DNA of 56,208 nucleotides from Sphingobium jiangsuense (GCF_014196495.1 NZ_JACIDT010000023.1:1-56208), one strand, 5' to 3'. Counted from the stretch's first letter, positions 34,108 to 43,008 are shown. Notes: generated from the sequence alone by a model not told the origin. Made by a program: numbers and translations.

Positions 34108-34584
34108 ACTAGGATGTTGCTCCCGATATCCGATATGAATCCTATGGAGACGAGTTCGCGTTCGTCTAACAGGGCCACCAGTTCTCTATGATAGTTGGCT
34201 GATTTTATTATAGAAATACAAAAATCAACAATGTGAGGCACCCATTTTTGTTTTCTGGCTATTTATGCCATCGATCTTCTGTCTGGAGACACCAGAAGAG
34301 TCTTTCCCACAAGGTAGCTGAGGCTTCTCTCCGCCGTCGCCTCGCGTTCGAACTGGGCGAAGGACAGCATCATATTGGGGTAAGATGCGTATGCTGGTGG
34401 TGTTGAACGACAGGATGGTGCTCAAAGATTGCATGGCATTGATGAGAGAGTGATTCCTTTGTTCGACGGTGTAGGATCGGGCAGCACCCTGCGCAGCTTC
34501 CCACGGCGTCACTGTATAAAAGTATAACATATTGCACATTGTTAAAATTGCGCTACCTTGCTGTGGATAGACAGCGGAGGGGAT
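34108..34584. other. Low-GC junction region before the P450 operon
   Basis: About 480 bases, lower in GC than the surrounding genes, without an intact gene. It contains a decayed serine-recombinase fragment on the minus strand. Near 34515-34560, ahead of the P450 gene, an AT-rich stretch holds TATAAC and an imperfect palindrome AACATATTGCACATTGTT that could be an operator. Confidence 0.5.
34250..34440 (-). pseudogene. Decayed serine recombinase (resolvase/invertase) fragment
   Basis: On the minus strand one frame reads LSFNTTSI and, after a frame change, another reads MLSFAQFEREATAER. These match the conserved SFNTT-S-M-GRLTLN-LLSFAQFEREVT-ER region of large serine recombinases and resolvases. 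Only this short stretch is recognisable. It marks a second kind of mobile-element debris next to the IS6 relic. Confidence 0.6.
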
Positions 34585-35856
34585 ATGAACGCGGAGGACG
34601 TCGCCAAGGCAGATTTGCTTCACGCTGTCGATCCGATGGATCCGGAGATCCTGGCGGAACCGTTTTCCTTTCTTGCGATGCTCCGGCAGAGCGCGCCGGT
34701 CTGGCGCGATCCCCGGACGCGGATCGTGCATGTGTCGACGCATGCTCTGGTGGTGGAGGTCAACAAGCGACCCAAATTATTCTCCAGCGCGATGGCGCAT
34801 CTGCTCAAATCGGGTGGCACTGGGGCCATCGATGCGGAAGAGGCGGCGATCATGGCGCAGGGCTTGCCCTGGATCGATACGATGATCACCGCCGATCCCC
34901 CGGTCCATTCCCGGTACAAGCGCATCGCCATGAAGGCGTTCACGCCCCTGCGGGTGGAGGCGATGGCCGATTATATCCGTGAGACCACCCACAGGCTGAT
35001 CGACGGTTTCGCAGCGAAGGGCTCGGTCGAGTTCAAGAGCTGTTTCGCGGACCAGTTGCCCTCGATCATCATCGCGGACATGCTGGGCGTGCCCCGGTCC
35101 GATATTCCGCGTTTCCAGCAATGGTTGCGATCCGTCGTCAGCCGCATTGCGGGCGGAGCCTCGCGCGAGGCGCGGATCGCCGCGGCGCGGGATGAGATCG
35201 CGTTGCAGCGCTATCTGCTCGCCGCGATAGAGGAACGCCGGGCCGTCCCGCGCGACGATGTGATTTCCGACCTTGTCCATGCGACGCTGGCCGATGAGGG
35301 CGATCCAAGGCCGCTGGAAAATGTGGAACTGCTGGGCATACTCCATCAGATATTCACCGCCGGGCAGGAGACGACGGCGCAGGCACTCAGCTATGGCGTC
35401 TATCAGCTCCTCCGGCATCCGGACCAGTTGCAGGCGGCGAGAGCGGATGCCTCTCTTTACATGGGACATGTCGAGGAGACGCTGCGGCATCTGACGCCAG
35501 TCAGCGCGATGTGGCGGATCGTGCGCCAGGACACCGAACTGGGCGGTGTCCGGCTTTACCAAGGCGACATAATATTACTGCGCTACACTTCGGCCAATCG
35601 CGACGAAATGCGCTTCCCCGATCCGGATGCTTTCGATCTGGCGCGCGCCAATGCGCGAGATCATCTCGCCTTCGGCGCGGGTATCCATAGCTGCCTGGGC
35701 ATGGCGTTGGCACGTAAGGAAATGCAGCTCGCCTTTCCTATCCTTTTCGAACGGCTCGACGGGCTGCGGCTCTCGGCGGGTGACAGCTTCTCGTTCCTGC
35801 CGAGCCTGCTGCTGCGCGGCGTGGCGTGTCTGAATCTGGAGTTCGACCCGAAATGA
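34585..35856 (+). CDS. Cytochrome P450
   Basis: The 423-residue protein is a soluble bacterial P450. It has the I-helix AGQETTAQ with acid-threonine for oxygen activation, the ExxR pair (VEETLRHL), and the heme loop LAFGAGIHSCLGMALAR with Cys370 as iron ligand. The ATG at 34585 follows GGAGGGG. It would hydroxylate or epoxidise a hydrophobic substrate using electrons from a ferredoxin, but no ferredoxin or reductase gene is in the window. Its stop overlaps the start of an epoxide-hydrolase-like gene (ATGA), which suggests an epoxide product. Confidence 0.92.
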   Translation: MNAEDVAKADLLHAVDPMDPEILAEPFSFLAMLRQSAPVWRDPRTRIVHVSTHALVVEVNKRPKLFSSAMAHLLKSGGTGAIDAEEAAIMAQGLPWIDTMITADPPVHSRYKRIAMKAFTPLRVEAMADYIRETTHRLIDGFAAKGSVEFKSCFADQLPSIIIADMLGVPRSDIPRFQQWLRSVVSRIAGGASREARIAAARDEIALQRYLLAAIEERRAVPRDDVISDLVHATLADEGDPRPLENVELLGILHQIFTAGQETTAQALSYGVYQLLRHPDQLQAARADASLYMGHVEETLRHLTPVSAMWRIVRQDTELGGVRLYQGDIILLRYTSANRDEMRFPDPDAFDLARANARDHLAFGAGIHSCLGMALARKEMQLAFPILFERLDGLRLSAGDSFSFLPSLLLRGVACLNLEFDPK

Positions 35857-36242
35857 CAACGAATATTCAAAAGGTTGAAGCCTTTGTCGCAGCCTGGAAT
35901 GAGGGCAATGCCGCGCATATCATCGCCGCTTTCGCGCCCGATGCGATCTATCACAACATCCCTATGCCTGCTGTGGAGGGCAAGGACCAGATCGCCGGGA
36001 CGATCCAGGGACTGCTCGCCGCCATGACGGAGATCGATTGGCGGATCATGGCGATTGCGCAGGCGGGCGACGGCTCCGTCCTGACCGAGCGGGTCGATGC
36101 CTTTGTGATGGGCGGCCAGCGGATTTCTCTGCCGGTTATGGGCATTTTCGAATTCCGGGACGGGTCGATCCGCCGCTGGGCAGACTATTTTGATCTGGAA
36201 AGCTATCAGCGCCAATTGGCGGGGACGACCGCCGCGGAGTAA
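35853..36242 (+). CDS. Limonene-1,2-epoxide-hydrolase-like protein
   Basis: This 129-residue SnoaL/NTF2-fold protein keeps the catalytic set of limonene-1,2-epoxide hydrolase: Tyr and Asn in IYHNIPM, Arg and Asp in LTERVDAF, and Asp in RWADYFDL, corresponding to Y53, N55, R99, D101 and D132 of the Rhodococcus enzyme (149 residues). It should add water to an epoxide to give a diol. The ATG overlaps the P450 stop, so the two proteins are made in a coupled way. The actual epoxide need not be limonene-derived. Confidence 0.85.
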   Translation: MTTNIQKVEAFVAAWNEGNAAHIIAAFAPDAIYHNIPMPAVEGKDQIAGTIQGLLAAMTEIDWRIMAIAQAGDGSVLTERVDAFVMGGQRISLPVMGIFEFRDGSIRRWADYFDLESYQRQLAGTTAAE

Positions 36243-36255
36243 GGAAAGCAGGCCG

Positions 36256-37047
36256 ATGACCGTTCCTCTTCTTAGCCTTGCGTCCGGGGTGTTGCCGGAG
36301 CATCCGGCGGAGACCCTCGCCGATGCGGCCTCGGCGGCCGGCTTTGCGGCCTTCGGCGTGCGGATCGAGCCTTGCGAATGGAGCGACCGGCGGGCGCATG
36401 ACCTCGCCCGGCGGGCGGAGGACGAGGGCCTCCTCATCCTCGACGCGGAAGTGCTCTGGATCAAGGCCGGGAAGCTTCCGCCCGACCTGTTCCGGCTGAT
36501 CGATCTGGCGGCAATCATGGGCGCGAAGAACCTGCTGGCGGTCAGTTCCGATCCGGACGAGGGCAGCACGGTGGAGAAGTTCGCGCGGCTTTGCGATCAT
36601 GCCCGGCCGATCGGAATCCCCGTTTCACTCGAGTTCGGCCGGTTCACCACCGTGCCTGATATCCATGCCGCCCGGCGCATTCTCGGTGCGGCGGCCCGGC
36701 CCAATGCCCGCCTGCTTGTCGATCCGCTGCACTGGTCGCGTTCCGGGGGCTGCGTCGAGGATGTGGCGTCGGCGCCCGCTTCGCTGTTCGCCTATGCCCA
36801 GCTTTGCGATGCGGGGCCGGACCGGCCCGATCCAGAGGATTTCAACGCCATCCGCGCCGAGGCGCTGGACGGACGTCTGTTGCCCGGCGAGGGAGTGCTG
36901 CCCCTGCGCGCGCTGCTGGACGCCTTGCCGCCCGGCCTGCCGTTGAGCATCGAATTGCGATCCCGCGCCTTGCGCGACCGGTTTCCCGATCCCATCGCGC
37001 GCGCCGCGCATTTGCTGGAGCGGACGCTGGGATGGTATCGTCGATAA
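36256..37047 (+). CDS. TIM-barrel sugar phosphate isomerase/epimerase-like protein
   Basis: The 263-residue protein has the pattern of the xylose isomerase-like TIM barrel (AP endonuclease 2 family). Metal ligands are likely the glutamate of VSLEFGRF, the aspartate and histidine of VDPLHWSRSGG, the glutamine-aspartate of YAQLCDAG and the glutamate of LSIELRS. Family members isomerise or epimerise sugars, or dehydrate or cleave ring compounds. The ATG at 36256 follows AAGGAAAG. A related protein is encoded on the opposite strand at 38028-38900. Function unknown. Confidence 0.75.
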   Translation: MTVPLLSLASGVLPEHPAETLADAASAAGFAAFGVRIEPCEWSDRRAHDLARRAEDEGLLILDAEVLWIKAGKLPPDLFRLIDLAAIMGAKNLLAVSSDPDEGSTVEKFARLCDHARPIGIPVSLEFGRFTTVPDIHAARRILGAAARPNARLLVDPLHWSRSGGCVEDVASAPASLFAYAQLCDAGPDRPDPEDFNAIRAEALDGRLLPGEGVLPLRALLDALPPGLPLSIELRSRALRDRFPDPIARAAHLLERTLGWYRR

Positions 37048-37076
37048 CCGACCCAAGCCGAAAAGGAGCCTCCGCC

Positions 37077-38027
37077 ATGACCCCCGTTCAACGCCCGCTC
37101 GGCCGCAGCGGCCTTTCCACCACGCCGTTGGTGCTGGGCGGCAATGTCTTCGGCTGGACTTGCGACACGGCGCAGGGTTTCGCGGTGCTCGATGCCTTTG
37201 TCGGCGGCGGTGGGCAGATGATCGACACCGCCGACATGTACACCAACTGGATTCCGGGCCTGTCTGGCGGCGAATCCGAGCGGCTGATCGGCAACTGGCA
37301 GCATGACCGCCGGTGCCGCGATCGTATAGTGATCGCTACCAAGATAGGCCGAGACAATCCGCCATGCAGCGGGCTGTCCCGCGCATCGATCGTTGCCGGG
37401 GTGGAGCGGTCGCTGCAACGCTTGCGGACGGATTATATCGATATCTATTTTGCCCATCTGGACGACGCCAGCGTACCGCTGGAAGAGACGCTGCGCGCGT
37501 TCGACGATCTGGTGCGCGCGGGCAAGGTCCGGGCGCTGGGGGCGTCGCATTATGATGCGGAGCGGATGAAGGAAGCTGCGGCTTTGTGTGCCGCCAACGG
37601 CCTTGCCCGTTACGAGGTGTTGCAGCCTCGCTATAATCTGCTGACGCGGGGCGATTTCGAAGGGGCGCTGCAGGACTATTGCATGGCCAATGACGTCGCC
37701 GTCGTCCCTTTCTATGCGCTGGCGAGCGGGTTTCTGACCGGGAAATATCGCTCGGCCGACGATCTTGCGGGCAAGCATCGCGGCCCGGAGGTCGCGCCCT
37801 ATCTGACGGACAGGGGCTTTGCCGTTCTGGCCGCGCTGGATGCGGTCGCCGCCGAAACGGGACTGCAACCGGCGCAGATCGCGCTGGCCTGGCTGAACGC
37901 CCAGCCGGGGATCACCGCGCCGATTGCCAGCGCGACCAACGTCGAACAGGTCGAGGAACTGCTCGCCGTGCTGACGCTGGAGCTTTCGCCGGAGCAGCTC
38001 TCCATGCTCGATGCTGCTGGACGGTAG
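37077..38027 (+). CDS. Aldo/keto reductase
   Basis: The 316-residue protein is an aldo/keto reductase with a catalytic tetrad: Asp50 (MIDTADMY), Tyr55, Lys89 (IATKIG) and the histidine of YFAHLDD. It would interconvert a carbonyl and an alcohol with NADPH. The ATG at 37077 follows AAAAGGAG. It is the last gene of the plus-strand P450 unit and ends exactly where the convergent minus-strand TIM-barrel gene ends, with no spacer. Confidence 0.87.
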   Translation: MTPVQRPLGRSGLSTTPLVLGGNVFGWTCDTAQGFAVLDAFVGGGGQMIDTADMYTNWIPGLSGGESERLIGNWQHDRRCRDRIVIATKIGRDNPPCSGLSRASIVAGVERSLQRLRTDYIDIYFAHLDDASVPLEETLRAFDDLVRAGKVRALGASHYDAERMKEAAALCAANGLARYEVLQPRYNLLTRGDFEGALQDYCMANDVAVVPFYALASGFLTGKYRSADDLAGKHRGPEVAPYLTDRGFAVLAALDAVAAETGLQPAQIALAWLNAQPGITAPIASATNVEQVEELLAVLTLELSPEQLSMLDAAGR

Positions 38028-38900
38028 CTAATCCGTTCCGAGAGCATTTGCGAGGATCGTATTCGTCCAGGCAAAGGCTTCCCGCGCCCGATCGAGGGGC
38101 GGCATGTCGGCTTGTCTTCTGCCGGACTGGGGCGCTTCCACATCCAGATCGGCGTTTTCGTGCAGCGCGCGCAGAAAATCGGCGAGGGGGAAGTTGCCTG
38201 TTCCCGGCATCAGCCTGTCGAGCGCCTCGGCGTGATAGTCTGCTGACCGGTGCAGGCCGATGCCGTCGCAAATCTGGGCATAGACGATCCGCCGGGGAGG
38301 GACGGCGCGGATGTCCTCGACGCTGCCGCCGCTACGGATGAGATGCAGCGCGTCGACGCCGATACCGATGGTGTCCCGGCCGGCTTGCTCGACGAACCAC
38401 AAGGCGCGTTGCAGCGAATTGCAGGCGGGGGACAGGCCCATGAATTCCAGCCCCACGCCCACGCCATATTCGGCGGCGATATCGGTCAGTTCCCCCAGCT
38501 TATGCAGTGCCCGTGCCTCGTCGCGGTCATGGATATGGGTGACGGCCCGCCGCGCGCCCAGTTCCGCACCCAGAGCGATGGCATCCCGATAGCTTTCGAC
38601 CGGTACCTCGGCGGCGATCGGGAAATATTCGAAACTGGTCACACCTACGCCATGGTCGCGCAGGCTGTTCCGCACAGCGCGGATATTCCGCCGGTCCACC
38701 GTCGGAAAAGCGGCCTTGCCTCCGCCCGTCAAGGTGATAGCGGGCACATGAGTGAACAGGCAGACATGGCCGAATCCCGCCGTCGCCGCAATTTGAGGCA
38801 GGGCGGCGGGCGGCACCTCCCGAACGGTCAGCTGATGCAGCGCCAGCGCCCTTTGCCTGCCTGTGCGCTGCGGTTCCTCGCCAGGATGGTGCGGGGTCAC
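38028..38900 (-). CDS. Second TIM-barrel isomerase/epimerase-like protein
   Basis: This 290-residue protein shares the fold and metal-site spacing of the protein at 36256: VGLEFMGL, VDALHLIRSGG, YAQICDG and DVEAPQ. The two are thus distant paralogues. The GTG at 38900 overlaps the stop of the upstream oxidoreductase (GTGA), so it is the last gene of a minus-strand operon. Earlier codons in the frame have no family match. Possible roles are isomerisation or C-C/C-O bond cleavage of a polyhydroxylated intermediate, which is inference. Confidence 0.75.
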   Translation of the reverse strand: MTPHHPGEEPQRTGRQRALALHQLTVREVPPAALPQIAATAGFGHVCLFTHVPAITLTGGGKAAFPTVDRRNIRAVRNSLRDHGVGVTSFEYFPIAAEVPVESYRDAIALGAELGARRAVTHIHDRDEARALHKLGELTDIAAEYGVGVGLEFMGLSPACNSLQRALWFVEQAGRDTIGIGVDALHLIRSGGSVEDIRAVPPRRIVYAQICDGIGLHRSADYHAEALDRLMPGTGNFPLADFLRALHENADLDVEAPQSGRRQADMPPLDRAREAFAWTNTILANALGTD

Positions 38901-39874
38901 GGATCGACGGTCAGCACGACCTTGCCGAATTGCTGCCCCTGTTCCAGCCATTTATGGGCCTGCGCGGCTTCTTCCAATGGAAAGCGCCGGTCTATCGGGA
39001 TTTGCACCTTTCCTTGCTCGACCCAGGGCCATGCCTGCTCGCGAATGGCGGCGGTCAGCCGGGCCTTTTCAGCGGCGGGCCGCCCGCGCAGGGTGGATGC
39101 GCACAGGGTGAGGCGCTTGAACATAAAGCGCAGCAGATCGGTTTCCACGATATTGCCGCCCAGCGTGGCGATCTGGACCAGCCTGCCGTCCTCGTTCAGG
39201 GCATCGATATTGCAGTTGAAATAATCGCCGCCGATGATGTCGAGCACGACATCGGCGCCGCCATTATCCTTCACCACCTGGGCGAAATCCTCGCTCGTCA
39301 CGTCTATCGCCAGATCGGCGCCGAGCCGGACCGCGGTGGCGCATTTCGCCTCCCCCCGCGCCGTGACGAAAACCCGCGCGCCCGCCGCCTTCGCCATGGC
39401 GATCGCGGTGACGCCGATGCCGCTGTTGGCGCCGTGGATCAGCGCGGTTTCCCCAGCCTTCAATCGCCCGCGCTCGAACAGGTTGGTGAACACCGTGAAG
39501 ACGGTTTCCGGCAGACCCGCTGCTTGCTCGAGCGAAAGCCCTTCGGGAACGGGCAGCGCATGGCGGGCGTCGACAACGGTATATTCTGCATAGCCCCCGC
39601 CTGGCAGCAGCGCGCAGACCCGGTCGCCGGCCTGCCAGTGCGAGACGGCGGCGCCGACCTTCACCACAGTGCCCGCCACCTCGAGACCGAGGATGTCGGA
39701 CGCGCCGGGGGGAGGGGGATAATTGCCCTCGCGCTGGGCGATGTCGGGCCGGTTGACGCCCGCCGCCGCCACCCGGATCAGGATTTCATGAGGCTGGGGA
39801 ACGGGGCGGGGCGCTTCGGTTATCTTCAGGGCTTCGGCCGGACCTTTGCCCCCTTCGATGGTGATGGCTCGCAT
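38897..39874 (-). CDS. Quinone oxidoreductase-like MDR protein
   Basis: The 325-residue protein is a medium-chain reductase of the zeta-crystallin/QOR type without zinc. It has GVNRPDIAQREG, GLEVAGTVVKVG, and the NADPH loop IHGANSGIGVTAIAMAKAAG. It would reduce a quinone or an alpha,beta-unsaturated carbonyl. The ATG at 39874 follows GAGGAAAA and is 15 bases after the enoyl-CoA hydratase stop. It is the third gene of the minus-strand operon. Confidence 0.87.
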   Translation of the reverse strand: MRAITIEGGKGPAEALKITEAPRPVPQPHEILIRVAAAGVNRPDIAQREGNYPPPPGASDILGLEVAGTVVKVGAAVSHWQAGDRVCALLPGGGYAEYTVVDARHALPVPEGLSLEQAAGLPETVFTVFTNLFERGRLKAGETALIHGANSGIGVTAIAMAKAAGARVFVTARGEAKCATAVRLGADLAIDVTSEDFAQVVKDNGGADVVLDIIGGDYFNCNIDALNEDGRLVQIATLGGNIVETDLLRFMFKRLTLCASTLRGRPAAEKARLTAAIREQAWPWVEQGKVQIPIDRRFPLEEAAQAHKWLEQGQQFGKVVLTVDP

Positions 39875-39889
39875 GGATTTTCCTCGGGA

Positions 39890-40783
39890 TTATTGGGGTT
39901 CTTTACGGTTGGCCGCCGCCATGGATTGCGCATCCATATTGGCGATGGCGCTTCCGGACATCAAATCGTTCTGGGCATGGGCAAAATGGTGCATGTGAAA
40001 CACGGCGTCCATCGCGGTGCGCTTGCCGCGCAAATCCTCGACATGGTTGAGCGCCTGCTTGGTCAGCCAGTTGCCGAGGCGCGGGCGGGTCGCGATTTCG
40101 GTAGCCATTGCCCGAACCTTGTCGCGCAGTTCGTCGCGCGGAAAGACTTCGTTGACCATGCCGAATTGCCATGCGCGCTGCGCGGGCATCGGCTCGCCGA
40201 GCAGAAGGAAGCCCTTGGCGATGCGTGGCGGCAGCTCAAAGCCATGGGCGAAATATTCGACGCCGGGAATGCCCATACGGTTGACCGGATCCTGGAAATA
40301 GGCGTCCTCGCTCGCGACGATCAGGTCGCATACCCATGCCAGCATCAGTCCGCCGGCGATGCACGCGCCCTGCACCATCGCGATGGTCGGCTTGGGAATG
40401 TCGCGCCAGCGGCGGCACATGCCGAGATATACCTCATGCTCGCGCGTATAGAGCAGTTCCGCGCCGGGCCTGTCGCTATGGTCGGGCAGCAGATGCCTGC
40501 GTTCGAACGGGACGAGGTGGTCGCGCCCCGGCGTGCCGATATCGTGCCCGGCGGAAAAATGCTTGCCTTCGCCGCCGAGGATGATGACCTTCACGGCGTC
40601 GTCATCGGTGGCGCGGCGGAAGGCGTCGTCCAGTGCATAGGTCATCTGGCTGTTCTGGGCATTGTGATACTGGGGCCGGTCCATCATGATCCAGGCCAGG
40701 GGTCCTTCCACCTGATAGCGCACCGGCCGCGCCGTTTCATAAACCGGGTTGCGGCCTTTGGGAGCGGTAGGGCCCTGGGTCAT
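39890..40783 (-). CDS. Enoyl-CoA hydratase/isomerase family protein
   Basis: The 297-residue protein is a crotonase-fold enzyme: EGPLAWIMMDRPQYHNAQN at the start, the oxyanion-hole HFSAGHDIG and KPTIAMVQGACIAGGLMLA segments, and a C-terminal helical region. It would hydrate, isomerise or cleave an acyl-CoA. The ATG overlaps the transporter stop (ATGA). A longer frame reading through from the transporter region is only a shadow in another frame. Confidence 0.86.
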   Translation of the reverse strand: MTQGPTAPKGRNPVYETARPVRYQVEGPLAWIMMDRPQYHNAQNSQMTYALDDAFRRATDDDAVKVIILGGEGKHFSAGHDIGTPGRDHLVPFERRHLLPDHSDRPGAELLYTREHEVYLGMCRRWRDIPKPTIAMVQGACIAGGLMLAWVCDLIVASEDAYFQDPVNRMGIPGVEYFAHGFELPPRIAKGFLLLGEPMPAQRAWQFGMVNEVFPRDELRDKVRAMATEIATRPRLGNWLTKQALNHVEDLRGKRTAMDAVFHMHHFAHAQNDLMSGSAIANMDAQSMAAANRKEPQ

Positions 40784-42132
40784 TTCGCGGTCTCCAGCAA
40801 CAGGCCGATCCGTCGTCGTCCGCGCAGCGCCATGATGGTTGCCAGCAGCGCGCTGACGCCGCAGACCAGCGACAGCGCCTTGCCGATCCCGCGCGCGTCG
40901 CCGAGGAACAGGGCGTCCGCGATGCCGCCGATCAGCGCCGAGCCGACCGCGAGGCCGCCCATGCTGACGATCAGCGTCAGCATTGCGGAGTTGGTGGCGC
41001 GTAGGTTGTTCGGCGTCAGGGTCTGCAAGGTGGCGACGGTCACGCCATAATAGGCGTTGGAAAAGAGGATGGCGAAGAACCACATGCCGACCGTCAGTTC
41101 CAGCGTCGGCACGAGCGGGGCCATGAAGAACAGGCCCGCGATCGGCGCGACGATGGAGATTGTCCGCATCGGCGCATCGTGAAATCCTCGTGCCATGAAT
41201 TTCTCGGTCAGTACGGTGGCCAGCGTCGCGCCGAGGATCGGGCTGATGATGTGGATGGTGCCGAGAATGATCCCCGTCTGGCCGGGCGTCAGGCCATAGA
41301 CCCGGATGAGATGGGTGGGAAACCATGTCAGGCCGCCATAGCTCAGCACCGCCATGAAGGTCGCGGCCAGATAGAGAGGGGCATAATCGCCGCGCCGGCT
41401 CCAAAGATAGGTGAAGGCCTCTCCGAAACCGGACTGGCCCTGCGCCTTGCCGCCGCGCCGCGCCGGTTCGTGCACCATCAGGAACAGCGCGGCCACCAGA
41501 ATGCCCGGCAGGCCGACTGCGATGAAGGTGAACTGCCAGGGCTTGAGGCTGTCGAGGCCGAACGGACTCGACCCGGCATGAGTCGCATAATCGATCACCT
41601 GCCCGCCGACGAGAAAGGCCAGTCCCCCGCCGATCATCCCGCCCAGCGTGAACACCGACATGGCGCGGACGAGTCGTTCCTTCCGATACATGTCGGCCAA
41701 TAGTGAATAACCGGCGGGCGCCAGCGCGGCCTCCCCGACGCCGACGCCTATCCGCGCGAAGAACAGCATCGCATAGCTGTTGGCGAGGCCGCAGGCGAGC
41801 GTCATGATGCTCCACAGCAGCACGCCCGCGCCGATGATATGCTTGCGGCTGTACCGATCTGCCAGGCGGCCGAAGGGGATGCCGAGAATGCAGAAGAAAA
41901 GGGCGAAGGCGAAGCCCTGAAGCAGGCTCATCTGGAAATCGCTGACGCCGAGGTCGGCCTTGATCGGCTGGACCATCAGCGAGAGGATCTGCCGGTCGAT
42001 GAACGACACGATATAGCCGATCATCAGGACGACCAGCGCGAACAGCGCCTGGCCCCTTGTCGGCCAGGGCATGGCCCTGTCGCCGGGGCAGGCAGACCAT
42101 TCAACCCCGTCCCCTTGCGTTTGCTTCAACAT
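40780..42132 (-). CDS. MFS transporter
   Basis: The roughly 450-residue protein has twelve hydrophobic segments and resembles the transporter at 22430-23815: FIDRQILSLMVQPIKADL and ARIGVGVGEAALAPAGY occupy the same positions. The ATG at 42132 gives the normal short polar start; a longer start at 42189 is possible. It heads a minus-strand operon of transporter, enoyl-CoA hydratase, quinone oxidoreductase and TIM-barrel protein, and is divergent from the aldolase gene. Confidence 0.85.
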   Translation of the reverse strand: MLKQTQGDGVEWSACPGDRAMPWPTRGQALFALVVLMIGYIVSFIDRQILSLMVQPIKADLGVSDFQMSLLQGFAFALFFCILGIPFGRLADRYSRKHIIGAGVLLWSIMTLACGLANSYAMLFFARIGVGVGEAALAPAGYSLLADMYRKERLVRAMSVFTLGGMIGGGLAFLVGGQVIDYATHAGSSPFGLDSLKPWQFTFIAVGLPGILVAALFLMVHEPARRGGKAQGQSGFGEAFTYLWSRRGDYAPLYLAATFMAVLSYGGLTWFPTHLIRVYGLTPGQTGIILGTIHIISPILGATLATVLTEKFMARGFHDAPMRTISIVAPIAGLFFMAPLVPTLELTVGMWFFAILFSNAYYGVTVATLQTLTPNNLRATNSAMLTLIVSMGGLAVGSALIGGIADALFLGDARGIGKALSLVCGVSALLATIMALRGRRRIGLLLETAK

Positions 42133-42139
42133 TTTTCCG

Positions 42140-42195
42140 GCTGCCTCTTCTAAAAAATATACAATGTTATATAATTGATCCCTGTGCAAGGGGCA
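42140..42195. promoter_or_regulatory. AT-rich divergent control region
   Basis: The short gap between the divergent transporter and aldolase genes holds an AT-rich stretch with TATACAATGTTATATAATTG. Its reverse strand contains AACATTGTATA, sharing ACATTGT with the palindrome upstream of the P450 gene. A shared regulator is possible but not shown. Confidence 0.35.
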
Positions 42196-42208
42196 AGGAG
42201 AGGCACGA

Positions 42209-42967
42209 ATGGATAAAAGGGCGGATTTGTCGGTGATGGACGAGATGACGGTGCGAACCCGGCGGGAGTTGGCCGCATGCTATCGATTGGTCCATCATTT
42301 CCGCATGTCGGATCTGATCGCGTCCCATATTTCCTCACGGATTCCGGGGAAGGAAGGTCGGCTGCTGATCAATCCGTTCGGTTCCCTGTTCAACGAGGTA
42401 ACCGCCAGCAATCTCGTGGAGATCTCCTGTGAAGGACAAGTGCATGAGCCGGCGGGCGCGATCATAAACCCCGCCGGCCTGCTGATCCATTCGGCGGTGC
42501 ATGCGGCGCGTCCCGAAATCGCCTGCGTCATTCATGTCCATTCGGCCGCGGGAGTCGCGGTTTCGGCGCAGGAAGAGGGACTGCTGCCGATCAGCCAGCA
42601 GGCGCTGGTGGTGATGGATCGTCTAGCCTATCATGATTATGAGGGCGTCGCACTGCTGGAAGGGGAAAAGGCGCGCCTGCAAGCGGATTTGGGCGACGCG
42701 CGGGCGATGATCCTGCGCAATCATGGCCTGCTGGCCGTAGGGGAAAGCATCGGTGAGGCCTTTTATTGGCTCTATATGCTGCAAAAGGCGTGCGAAATCC
42801 AGCTTCTCGCCCAGTCCGGCGGGGCCGCGCTGCGGATGGCCCCGACAGCCATCCGCCAACTGGTCACCGAACAAACGTGCCAGTTCGCTGGTGCCACCAT
42901 GGGATCGCGCGAATGGGTTGCACTGATGCGCGAGGTAGAGAGGATCGCGCCGGATTACGCGGATTGA
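42209..42967 (+). CDS. Class II aldolase/adducin-family protein
   Basis: This 252-residue protein has the zinc histidines of class II aldolases in VIHVHSAAG and LRNHGLL, and the SHISSRIPG and NPFGSLFNE segments. Relatives cleave or make C-C bonds, or decarboxylate, using zinc; many catabolic-cluster members are untested. The ATG at 42209 follows GGAGAGG. It stands alone between divergent and convergent genes and is followed by a terminator. Confidence 0.83.
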   Translation: MDKRADLSVMDEMTVRTRRELAACYRLVHHFRMSDLIASHISSRIPGKEGRLLINPFGSLFNEVTASNLVEISCEGQVHEPAGAIINPAGLLIHSAVHAARPEIACVIHVHSAAGVAVSAQEEGLLPISQQALVVMDRLAYHDYEGVALLEGEKARLQADLGDARAMILRNHGLLAVGESIGEAFYWLYMLQKACEIQLLAQSGGAALRMAPTAIRQLVTEQTCQFAGATMGSREWVALMREVERIAPDYAD

Positions 42968-42974
42968 GCCTGCG

Positions 42975-43008
42975 GGCGGCGGAGAACTACACCCCGCCGC
43001 CGGGTTTT
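42975..43008 (+). terminator. Candidate terminator between convergent genes
   Basis: GGCGGCGG (42975-42982) pairs with CCGCCGCC (42994-43001), followed by GGGTTTT. It fits the end of the aldolase gene and the convergent NIPSNAP gene. Confidence 0.5.

Noticed and set aside
39890..42100. A 736-codon minus-strand frame that seems to fuse a transporter and an enoyl-CoA hydratase
   Set aside because: Only its last 297 codons encode a real protein; the front part is a shifted frame of the transporter gene, which ends with an ATGA overlap.
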